Source: Streptomyces sp. NBC_01571
GTDB taxonomy: Bacteria > Actinomycetota > Actinomycetes > Streptomycetales > Streptomycetaceae
Length of the DNA stretch: 64,000 bases
Assembly (NCBI RefSeq): GCF_026339875.1
Contig: NZ_JAPEPZ010000001.1
Coordinates: 992,001 to 1,056,000, forward strand
Direction of reading: 5' to 3'
Of this stretch, positions 1 to 8,099 are shown in pieces. The notes under the pieces were generated by a model. That model saw only the letters and a program-made list of their open reading frames with translations. It did not search any database and was not told where the DNA came from. The translations under genes were made by a program, and so were the position numbers. How positions within the stretch are numbered: position 1 is the stretch's first letter; each line of letters starts with the position of its first letter.

Positions 1-27
1 TCCGGGTGATCCGACGATCCGGGACGC

Positions 28-42
28 ATCACGATTCGTGAT
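28..42. promoter_or_regulatory. Palindromic operator candidate upstream of the tautomerase gene
   Basis: A perfect 15-bp inverted repeat, ATCACGA-T-TCGTGAT, lies about 130 bp before the tautomerase start. Its size and symmetry fit a dimeric repressor site. The gene on the left is outside the window, so which promoter it serves is unknown. Confidence 0.35.
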
Positions 43-169
43 CGGTGCCAGATCGGATTGCGTCTTGGACAGCCCCCGGCCCGGTGTTGGACTGGATCCG
101 CGGCGGTTCCCGGCCCTGAGGCCCGGGACCGTACGGCATCAGTTCAACCTCGATCCAGCGGAGAACACC

Positions 170-367
170 ATGCCTCTCATCCACGTTCAGCAGACCCCCG
201 GCAAGACCGCCGAACAGAAGGCCCAGTTGGTCCGTGACCTGACCGACGCGTATGTGCAGGCCACCGGCAGCAAGCCGGAGAGCGTGTGGCTGACGGTGCA
301 GGAGATCGGTACCGACAGCTGGTCGATCGCCGGCGAGACGCTCGCGGCCCGAGCCGCCAAGCGCTGA
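170..367 (+). CDS. 4-oxalocrotonate tautomerase family protein
   Basis: This 65-residue protein has the size of the 4-OT/tautomerase monomer. It starts MPLIHV, so Pro-1 after Met removal would be the catalytic base, followed by the family pattern of a beta strand, a helix with GKTAEQKAQLVRDLT and a second strand VWLTVQEI. Members interconvert enol and keto forms of oxo-acids and usually form hexamers. The ATG at 170 was chosen because proline must follow it; an in-frame upstream ATG would bury that proline. It is separated from the downstream exporter by 374 bp, so a role in the same pathway is inference only. Confidence 0.85.
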   Translation: MPLIHVQQTPGKTAEQKAQLVRDLTDAYVQATGSKPESVWLTVQEIGTDSWSIAGETLAARAAKR

Positions 368-741
368 CCCCCGGACCCGTCGGCCCACCAGCCCCACACA
401 CAACCGCCGTTTCCGGGACGGCGCTTCCTGGACGGGGGGTCGGACACTCCCGACGCCACCTACGAGGGAGCTTCCCGCCGGATCCGGTGGGAGACCGGGC
501 AGTCCGCGTATCCGATCCGCCATGCCGGTGCGGATCGAGGGGCATCAGCGGTCGCCGCTGACGGACAAGGAGCCGATCACCGCCCCGGCCACAGACGATC
601 CGGGCCGCCCGCCGGAGCTCCTCGGCAGGGCGCCCGGCCTCCCCCATCGGGCCGGACGGCGGGGGCGGAGATCGTCCGGACGCCGGCCCCCTCCGGGTGG
701 GTCCGCCCCCGGCCCACTTTTGACCAAGGAAGTCGTCCGTC
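368..741. other. Intergenic stretch without a supported gene
   Basis: This 374-bp stretch between the tautomerase and the MFS gene has open frames on both strands, but they are arginine/proline-rich frame shadows with no family motif. Nothing else is seen apart from an AAGGAA ribosome binding site for the exporter near its right end. Confidence 0.5.
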
Positions 742-2025
742 ATGAAGACCGCATCGACACGTGCGCCCTACGCGCTGCTGCTCGCCGTTCTGTGCTCGCT
801 GAACGCCGGTGGACTGTTCGCCTCCGACATCAATCTGCCGGGTGTGCCGGCCACCGCGCACGCCTTTCACACCCCGGTCGCGTCCGTGCAGTGGACGTTC
901 AGCGCGTTCATGATCGGCATCGCGGTCTCCCAGGCGGTCTACGGGCCGGTCTCGGACGCGTACGGCCGCAAGGGCGTCATCGTCTCCGGGCTCGGCCTGT
1001 TCGTCGTGGCCTCGCTGGTGTGCGCGGTGGCGCCCACGGTCGAGGTGTTCGGTGCCGGCCGGCTCCTCCAGGCGCTGGGCGCCGGGTCGGGCATGGTGCT
1101 GGGCCGGGCCGTGATCAGCGACTTGTACGAGGAGAGGGACGCGGCCCGGATGTTCGCCACGGTCATGCCGATCGTGGGTGTCTCCCCGTCCGTCGCTCCC
1201 CTGGTGGGCGGCTATCTGACCACGTACGTCTCCTGGCGCGCGGCATTTGCGGTGACCGCCCTGCTCGGCCTGGTGACGCTGGTCGTGATGATCACCTCGA
1301 TCCCCGAGAGCCTGCCGCCGGAGCGGCGCAGCAAGCACCTCGGCACCACGCTGAAGGCCTACCCCAAGCTGCTGACCCGTCCGCTGTTCTGGGCGTACAC
1401 GATCAACCTGGCGGTGGCGTACGGCGGTTACTTCGGCTACCTGGCCGCCTCCCCGCTCGTCTTCGAGAAGATGGGCCTGGCCACCCAGACCACCAGTTAC
1501 TGCTACATCACCGTCTCGATCGCGTACGTCGCGGGCAACCTGACCTCGCGCACCCTGGTCCGCGCGCGGCCTGTTGACCGACTGCTGTGGATGGGCCACG
1601 GATTCTTTCTCGCCGGTGCGCTGATGATGCTCGGTCTGGGGCTGAGCGGGGCCGGCCGGCCCTGGGGTCTGCTGGTCCTGGTGTTCATGCCGGTGATGAC
1701 CTTCGGCAACGGCTTCCTGCTGCCGTTGTCGATGAGTGCGGGGGTGACGGCTTTCCGCTCGACGGCGGGATCGGCGTCCGGCCTGATGGGCGCCCTCCAG
1801 TTGCTGGCCGCCTCGCTGGGAATCTTCCTCTCCAGCCGGCTGCCGGCGGGCGATCTCTCCGCCCTGGGCTGGTTCGTCATGGCCGCCGCGGTTCTGGGAA
1901 CGGCCGCCTTCGCTTTGTTCCTTTCGCTGGCGGCGCGGCAGCCCTCCGCTCCACAAAGGTGTGACGGCGAATTCCGCGGCGCCGGCACGGAGGCCGGTGA
2001 TCTGCGGGGAGTTACCGCCGACTGA
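742..2025 (+). CDS. MFS transporter, Bcr/CflA-like drug or metabolite exporter
   Basis: A 427-residue integral membrane protein with about 12 hydrophobic segments. The MFS signature GPVSDAYGRKGVIVSG lies in the loop after the second segment (residues about 68-83), and a second conserved segment LGRAVISDLYE fits the 12-TM drug:H+ antiporter (Bcr/CflA) branch. It would export a small molecule across the membrane using the proton gradient. The start has an AAGGAA ribosome binding site. It precedes a LysR gene and the aldolase operon on the same strand, so it could export a product or intermediate of that pathway; the substrate cannot be read from the sequence. Confidence 0.88.
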   Translation: MKTASTRAPYALLLAVLCSLNAGGLFASDINLPGVPATAHAFHTPVASVQWTFSAFMIGIAVSQAVYGPVSDAYGRKGVIVSGLGLFVVASLVCAVAPTVEVFGAGRLLQALGAGSGMVLGRAVISDLYEERDAARMFATVMPIVGVSPSVAPLVGGYLTTYVSWRAAFAVTALLGLVTLVVMITSIPESLPPERRSKHLGTTLKAYPKLLTRPLFWAYTINLAVAYGGYFGYLAASPLVFEKMGLATQTTSYCYITVSIAYVAGNLTSRTLVRARPVDRLLWMGHGFFLAGALMMLGLGLSGAGRPWGLLVLVFMPVMTFGNGFLLPLSMSAGVTAFRSTAGSASGLMGALQLLAASLGIFLSSRLPAGDLSALGWFVMAAAVLGTAAFALFLSLAARQPSAPQRCDGEFRGAGTEAGDLRGVTAD

Positions 2026-2207
2026 AGGGAATCCGGGCAGTGAACAAATACCTGCCCCAGTGAATGAAACCGCATGGCCTCAAGAGCGAACCCGCCCGGT
2101 GGCGGGTGCCGTCGATCGGTGTGCGAGGATTCTCTCGCGGCGATCCCGCGAGCAAGAATGTTTCACCGTTCAATAATAGGGATCGCCCTGATGGATGGGG
2201 GGATCCT

Positions 2208-3110
2208 GTGGAACTGCGTCAGATTCAGTACTTCGTCACCGTTGCCGAGGAGCTGCATTTCGGCAGGGCGGCCGAGCGGCTGCACATAGGCCAGCCCGCG
2301 GTCAGCCAGCAGGTGCGCCGGCTGGAGCGGGAGCTGGGCACCCAGCTCTTCGACCGTTCCGGTCGCACCGTGACCCTCACCCCGGTCGGCCACGCCCTGC
2401 TGCCCGAGGGCCGCGAACTACTGAAGGCGCGGGACTCCTTCGCCGCCACGGCGCAACGGCTCACCACGCCGAGCGCCGCCGCCTTCCGTGTCGGCATCAG
2501 CTCCGCCCTGGGGCCCCGGCTGGACGACTTCCTGGACGCGCTACCCGACCGCGGCGCCGGCACCCGCTTCGAGTTCCAGACCCTCGACGCCCGCACGCGC
2601 CTGGAAGAGGTAGGTGCCGGACGGCTGGACGCGGCCTTCGTCCGCGGCCTCGAACACGCTCCTGGCCTGCGACTTCTCGGACTCTGGCACGATCCGCTGC
2701 TGGTCGCGCTGCCCGCCTCGCACGCGCTGGCCGCACACCGCCGCCTGGATCTGGCCGATCTGGCCGGGCTGCCCTTGCGCATCGCCTCCCGCGGGGAGAA
2801 CGCAGTGCTCTTCGACGCCGTCGTCGCCGCCTGCCGCGCAGCGGGTTTCGAGCCGACCTTCGGCCCGCCCTCCACCCGGCTCCAGGACACCCTCGCCGAG
2901 CTCGGCGCGGGCGCGACCGGCTGGACCCTGATGTACCCGACAGCGGCAAACACGGTGTCCTCCCGCCGGATCTCCCTGCTTCCGCTCATCGGAGATCCCC
3001 TCACCATCCGCATGTCGCTCGCCGTACGGGAAAACGCCGACCCGGCACGCCTGGAGTTGCTGACGGCAGCAAGTGCACGGGTTCGGCGGAAAGTCGCGGG
3101 GGAGAACTGA
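2208..3110 (+). CDS. LysR-family transcriptional regulator
   Basis: A 300-residue LysR protein. The N-terminal winged helix-turn-helix (residues about 1-60) has the hallmark LRQIQYFVTVAEELHFGRAA and QPAVSQQVRRLERELG; an effector-binding domain follows from about residue 90. I start it at GTG 2208, which gives the canonical N-terminus VELRQIQYF and has GGGGGA just upstream; the open frame extends back to 2064 but that part has no LysR homology. It lies between the exporter and the aldolase operon, all on one strand, so it probably responds to a pathway metabolite and controls one or both. Confidence 0.93.
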   Translation: MELRQIQYFVTVAEELHFGRAAERLHIGQPAVSQQVRRLERELGTQLFDRSGRTVTLTPVGHALLPEGRELLKARDSFAATAQRLTTPSAAAFRVGISSALGPRLDDFLDALPDRGAGTRFEFQTLDARTRLEEVGAGRLDAAFVRGLEHAPGLRLLGLWHDPLLVALPASHALAAHRRLDLADLAGLPLRIASRGENAVLFDAVVAACRAAGFEPTFGPPSTRLQDTLAELGAGATGWTLMYPTAANTVSSRRISLLPLIGDPLTIRMSLAVRENADPARLELLTAASARVRRKVAGEN

Positions 3111-3329
3111 GTCATCGGGCATGGCGAACTCTTTACCCTCCCGTTGATCTTCACTTGAAGACATGCGATACGTTATGAACAGACGAACTTCCGGCTTACG
3201 CCTTCGCCGATGTGCTTTCCGGCTGAAAAGTATGGGCAGTTGAACCGTGAAGTTCGCCAACGGGGTGATGTGACGGGGGATGCCGCTCGAGGAAAATCCT
3301 CCGAAATAACAGCGTGTTGAATCCCAGGC

Positions 3330-3357
3330 AATCCGTCGCGTCATGTCGCGACGGATT
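3330..3357. promoter_or_regulatory. 11-bp inverted repeat ahead of the aldolase operon
   Basis: AATCCGTCGCG, a 6-nt loop (TCATGT), then CGCGACGGATT form a perfect 11-bp inverted repeat 51 bp before the aldolase start. No T-run follows, so it is more likely an operator or leader hairpin of the operon than a terminator of the LysR gene. Confidence 0.5.
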
Positions 3358-3407
3358 CACACGCGGCTGTCACCCCGCCAACTGCATGCGCCATACATGG
3401 AGGGGTA

Positions 3408-4339
3408 ATGATCGTCAATCTTGATGTGACGCTGCGCGACGGGGGCTACCGCAACAACTTCGACTTCCCGCTGGACTACGCACTGCACCACGCGCGTGAG
3501 AGCGTCGCCGCCGGCATGGAGTGGGTCGAGATCGGCTACCGCAACGGCTCGTTCAAACCCAAGCCCGGGATCGGCCGTACTGGCGTGGGCGCCGACGACT
3601 ACATACGCGCGGTCGCCGAGGTCGTCTCCCCCGACCGTCTCTGCATGATCCTGCACCCGAAGAACATCACCGAGGACGACCTGCCGCGCATGTACGATGC
3701 CGGCGTCCGCCTCATCCGGTTCTGCCTGCCCTCCGGCGCGCCGGAGCACGGGCTCGCCCTGCTCTCCCAGGCCGACGGGCTGGGCTTCACCACCACCGTC
3801 AACATCACCCGCGTCAGTCAGCTGGACCGGCGCCGACTGGTCGAACTCGCCGCGCTGTCCGGCGACGCCGGCGCCGACGTGGTCTATCTGGCCGACTCCA
3901 ACGGCAGCATGCTGCCCCGCGAGGTGACCAACTGGTCACCCTGGTCCGCTCGGTGACCGACGCGGCCATCGGTCTGCACGCCCACAACAACCTCGGCCTG
4001 GCGCTGGCCAACGCCATCGCGGCCGTCGACGCGGGAGCCACCTGGATCGACTCCTCCATCCTGGGCATGGGCAAGGGCCCGGGCAACCTGGTGACCGAGC
4101 AGTGGCTGGCCTACCTCGGCCGGCGCGCCGACACCGACGCGTACGACCTCGGCCGGATCCTCAGCCTCGCCCACCGCATGGAGTCCCGGATCCCGGAAGC
4201 CACGCCCTCGCTGCCACTGCCCGACCTGGTCCTGGGGCACTTCGACCTCTCCGTCGAGGAACGCGCCAAGCTCCCCGTGGACCGGATCGGCGACGCGTTC
4301 TCGGCGGCCCGCGAACTGACCGCGGCAGGCGCCCGGTGA
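3408..4339 (+). pseudogene. DRE-TIM metallolyase/aldolase (MhpE-like), frameshifted near 3932
   Basis: The first 174 residues or so read in one frame, with the DRE-TIM signature VTLRDGGYRN at the start, and the rest in another, with the metal-binding HxH motif in GLHAHNNLGLALAN. The frames join if one C is restored at AAC|TGG near 3932 (giving TNLVTLVRS), for a 310-residue protein, a normal length for 4-hydroxy-2-oxovalerate aldolase/HMG-CoA-lyase-like enzymes. These split or form C-C bonds of oxo-acids using a divalent metal. The residues on both sides of the break are well conserved, so a sequencing error or very recent mutation is likely. It is the first gene of the operon; its stop overlaps the next start (GTGA). 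Confidence 0.85.
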
Positions 4340-5193
4340 CTTCGCGTCCCCCGGGGCCGGCGCTCGCTGCCGCGCCGGCCCCGGCCCCGGCCCTCGCCGT
4401 GCTGGGCGACGCCGACGCACCGCGCCACGCGGTCGTTCTCGCGCCCGTCATGCCCCGCTGGGACCACGGCTCGTTCTTCCACCAGGTCGCCGAACCGCTG
4501 CTCACCTCAGGACACCGGATCACGGTCTACGACACCCTGTCCTTACTGTGCGACGGTGACGACCTGAAGGCCCTCGTGGACCGCTGGGGGCGCCACCTCG
4601 CACCGCACGCGGACGGTGCGTGCGGCCCGTCCCCGGCCGTGGCCCCCGACCTGCTGGTCGGCAATGCCCTGGGCGGCGCCGTCGTCCAGGCCCTGCTCAC
4701 GCACGAGTGGACCCATCACGCCAAAGTGCTGCTGCTTTCCGGTCCGTCCGTCGCCGACGACGAACTGGACACGAAACTGGAACGGATCGCCGCCGCCGTC
4801 CAGGCCCAGGGCCTTCCCTCGGCGCTGCGACTCCTCGAAGAGGCCGTCCGCGGCCCCGGCCGGCAACCCGGCGCCACCACCCTCCCGCGCACCGAGCCCG
4901 ACGCCGGCCAACCCCCCGATCCCGAAGAGGAGTTGGCGGGGCGACGACTGTCCGCCGGCCTGCGGCTGCTGCACGCGGCCGATGTCCGCGGCCCTGTACG
5001 GGACTTCCCGGGCGCCCTCCTGCACGTGTACGGCGAACGGTCCCTGCTCGTCCAGCGCAAGCACTTGGCCACCGGACCCGGCCCGCGACACCACCTGACG
5101 GGCGTACCGCAGGCCGGAATGCGCCCCCACGCCGACCGGCCCGCCCTCACCCGCGACACCCTCACCCGCTTCCTGGGAGCTGAACACTCATGA
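4336..5193 (+). CDS. Alpha/beta-hydrolase-fold protein with the catalytic triad replaced
   Basis: A 285-residue alpha/beta-hydrolase-like protein. The usual nucleophile elbow GxSxGG reads GNALGG (Ser to Ala), the acid position in the VYGER motif is followed by Ser instead of Asp, and the C-terminal GHxPH motif reads GMRPHADRP (His to Met). All three triad positions therefore appear substituted while the surrounding motifs remain. It may act as a non-catalytic subunit, a binding protein or an enzyme of another chemistry. GTG 4336 was chosen because it overlaps the aldolase stop; the stop overlaps the next ATG, so the gene is translationally coupled on both sides. Confidence 0.75.
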   Translation: MTSRPPGPALAAAPAPAPALAVLGDADAPRHAVVLAPVMPRWDHGSFFHQVAEPLLTSGHRITVYDTLSLLCDGDDLKALVDRWGRHLAPHADGACGPSPAVAPDLLVGNALGGAVVQALLTHEWTHHAKVLLLSGPSVADDELDTKLERIAAAVQAQGLPSALRLLEEAVRGPGRQPGATTLPRTEPDAGQPPDPEEELAGRRLSAGLRLLHAADVRGPVRDFPGALLHVYGERSLLVQRKHLATGPGPRHHLTGVPQAGMRPHADRPALTRDTLTRFLGAEHS

Positions 5194-7407
5194 ACCGCAA
5201 GACCGTCGCAGTCCTGCCCGGCGACGGAATCGGACCGGAGGTCCTGGACGCCGCGCTGCCGGTGATCGAGACACTCGGCCTGCCCGTCGACCTCGAATTC
5301 GGTGACATCGGCTGGGAGTACTGGCGGAGCGAGGGCACCCCCGTTCCCGACCGTACCTGGGACCTGATCGGCCGCAGCGACGCCGTGCTGCTCGGCGCCA
5401 CCACCAGCAAGCCACGCCGCGAGGCACTCGCGGAGCTGGCTCCCGAACTGCGTGCGTCTGCCCCGCAGTACATCTCGCCCATCATCCAACTCCGCCAGCG
5501 TCTCGACCTGTTCGCCAATCTGCGACCGGTGGAGAACCACCTCGGCGGCGGCACCCCGTACCGCTTCTGCGTGGTCCGGGAGAACACCGAGGGTCTGTAC
5601 GCGGGCCTGGACTGGAACCACGTACCGGACGAGATGTGGCCGCTGGTCGCCGACCACCCCAACGTCCGCCGCAGCGGCCGCCCGGGCGCAACGGCCAGCG
5701 TCCGGCTGCAGACCTCGCACGGCCTGGACCGCATCCTGCGCTTCGCCTTCGAGACCGCCCGCGGCCACGGCTACGAACGGGTCACCCTCGCCGACAAGCC
5801 CAACGTCCTGCGGCACAGCAGCGCGTACGTCCTGGAACGGCTGGAGGCGATCGCCGCCGACTACCCGGAGATCCCCTTCGAGGTCCTCAACGTGGACGCG
5901 GTCGCCCTGTGGATGGCGCGCCGCCCGGAGCGCTTCGGCGTGATCGTCGCCGAGAACATGTTCGGCGACATCCTCTCCGACCTCGGCGGCGGCGTGATGG
6001 GCGGACTCGGCCTGGCGCCCAGCGCCAACATCGGTGAGGCCGGCAACTACTTCGAGCCGGTGCACGGCAGCGCCCCGGCGATGGCCGGACACGGGCGCGC
6101 CAATCCCGTCGCGGCGTTCCTCACCATCGGCCTGTTGCTGGAGCACCTCGGCTTCGAGGGCGAGGCGCGTGGTGTCCGGGACGCCGTACGCCATGTCACC
6201 CGCCGGCGCGACCGGGTCACTTACGACCTGGGCGGTGGCGCCACCACCACCGAGGCGGCCCAGGCGGTCATGGACGCCTGCCGCGAGGTCCCGCACGCCC
6301 CGACCTCAGCCGTCGTCACCATCGGGGACGAACTGCTCCGCGGTGATCTGGAGGACTCCAACGCCCGTGTCGCCTCGCGGATGCTCGCCGAGCGCGGCAT
6401 CCCGGTCCGCGTCCGCCACACCATCGGCGACGACGAGGCCGGCATCGCCGACGCCATCCGTCCCTCCCTCGGCCGCGACGACGTGATCGTGGTGATGGGC
6501 GGGCTGGGCCCCACCTCGGACGACGTGACCCGCGGTGCCGTCGCCCGCGCGCTGGGACGCCCGCTCGAACACCGCGAGGAGGCGTGGCAGGGTCGTGGAC
6601 CGCCTCACCCGATTCGGCGTCGCCATCCACGACGACAACCGCCGTCAGGCACTGTTCACCGAGGGCGCCGACCTGCTGCCCAACCTCAACGGTACTGCCT
6701 GGGGCTGCCGGACCCAGGTCCAGGAAAGCACCGTGATCATGCTCCCCGGGCCGCCGCGCGAATGCCTTCCGATGCTGGAGTCCGTGCTGCGCGACGGCCT
6801 GTCGCACCTCCCCGACCCCCCCGAGGTGACCGCCGTCTTCCGCCGCACGCTCGGCCTCATCGAAGCGGACGCGGCAGCCCTCGTCGATGAACTCGTACGG
6901 GACAGCGGTGTACCGGTCAAACCCGCGTACCGCTGGCACTACCCGTACGTCGACATCCGACTCGGCTGCCCGCCCGAATCCGCCGACGTCATGGCCAAGC
7001 GCCTGGACACGGCGCTCGCCGACCACGTCGTCACCGACCGGGACCGCACCGCCGTCCAGGAGCTGGCGCTTCTGCTCGACGAGCGCGGCCTCGTCCTGGA
7101 CATCGACGACCAGCTCACCGGGGGCGTCCTCGCGGCCGAAGTGACCCGCGCGCGCCGGAGCGGCGAAGGCTCGGGCTCACTCGGCGTCTCCCTCTCCGGC
7201 GTCTGGCGGGGCGGGGGCCGTACGACCTACACCGGAACGGTCGCCATCACCTGCGTCGTCCGCGACGAGACCGGCGAGCGCGCCCACACGTCGACCGTCC
7301 CCCATCGCGGGGCCGAAGTCACCACCTACTTCACCGAGTTCGCGGCATGGTCCCTCACCCGGCACCTCACCGGCCGCGCCCACCCGCTCACGGAGGAATC
7401 CGCATGA
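5190..7407 (+). pseudogene. Isopropylmalate/isocitrate dehydrogenase-like domain fused to a CinA-like protein, frameshifted near 6590
   Basis: Residues 1-368 are a full-length beta-decarboxylating dehydrogenase: GDGIGPEV, the substrate arginines in FANLRP and VRENTEG, the lysine in ADKPN, NVDA, the metal aspartates in FGDILSD, and EPVHGSAP. Without a break, a CinA-like MoCF/molybdopterin-binding domain begins near residue 374 (VVTIGDELLRGD, GGLGPTSDDVTR). One extra G in the GGG at 6590-6592 shifts the frame; removing it gives a 738-residue protein that continues through a CinA C-terminal domain. In that last domain the usual AESCTGG motif reads DDQLTGG, losing the amidase serine. The dehydrogenase would oxidise and decarboxylate a 3-hydroxy acid with NAD(P). 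An internal start for a separate cinA gene was considered, but none has a good ribosome binding site. Confidence 0.8.
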
Positions 7408-8099
7408 CCACCGCTCCCGTGGAAACCGAAGCGCTGCGCGAACGCATGGCCGGGCTGGACACGGCCGCCCTCTCGGACGCCATGGACAGCCTGCGCACCC
7501 CGCCCGGCGTGCTGCCCGGCATCGCGGCGCGCACCCCCGGCAGCATCGCCTGCGGACCCGCCTTCACCGTCCGCTACCGCGAGGTCGACGACGACACCGG
7601 CTTTCGCAACGCCGCCGACTACATCGACGACGTGCCGCCCGGTTCGGTCGTCGTCGTGGACAACGGCGGCAGCCGCATGTGCACCAACTGGGGCTCCCTC
7701 CTCAGTTCCGTCGCACTGCACCGCGGCGTCTGCGGAACGGTCGTGCACGGCTCGGTACGCGATGTGAAGGAGAGCCGCACCGCCGGGTACCCGCTGTTCA
7801 GCACCGGTGTGACGATGGTCAGCGGCAAGAACCGGGCGGTGCTGGACCGTACCGGCGCCGAGGTCGACATCGCGGGTACGTCCGTCCGCCCGGGCGACTG
7901 GATCTTCGCCGACGACAACGGCGCGCTACGCATCCCGGCCGACCTCGTCGAGGAGGTCGTCCGCCGCGCCGAGGCCGTGGAGCGTACGGAGTCCCGTATC
8001 CGGGCGGCGGCGCTCTGCGGCGACAGGCTGGACGAGGCACGCGCCCGCTTCGGCTACGCCCGTCCCTGGGAGGACAAGGGCGACCATGACGACCACTGA
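7404..8099 (+). CDS. RraA-like / HMG-CHA aldolase-like family protein
   Basis: A 231-residue protein of the RraA / 4-hydroxy-4-methyl-2-oxoglutarate aldolase superfamily. It has the conserved core GGSRMCTNWGSLL, ALHRGVCGTVVHGSVRD and a later GDWIFADDNGALRIP. Enzymes of this family use a divalent metal held near the VRD aspartate to cleave 4-hydroxy-2-oxo acids or decarboxylate oxaloacetate. ATG 7404 overlaps the stop of the preceding gene and follows GGAGGA. Together with the DRE-TIM lyase this gives the operon two independent C-C lyases, which points to an oxo-acid degradation or assembly pathway; the substrate is unknown. Confidence 0.85.
   Translation: MTTAPVETEALRERMAGLDTAALSDAMDSLRTPPGVLPGIAARTPGSIACGPAFTVRYREVDDDTGFRNAADYIDDVPPGSVVVVDNGGSRMCTNWGSLLSSVALHRGVCGTVVHGSVRDVKESRTAGYPLFSTGVTMVSGKNRAVLDRTGAEVDIAGTSVRPGDWIFADDNGALRIPADLVEEVVRRAEAVERTESRIRAAALCGDRLDEARARFGYARPWEDKGDHDDH

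Noticed and set aside
577..1956. Long minus-strand open frame opposite the MFS gene
   Set aside because: Gln/Arg/Gly/Asp-rich translation typical of antisense of high-GC genes; the plus strand has a clear 12-TM transporter.
6235..7407. A separate cinA gene starting inside the dehydrogenase gene
   Set aside because: The only ATG near the junction has no ribosome binding site, and the frame runs through without interruption until the frameshift at 6590; kept as an alternative in the feature text.
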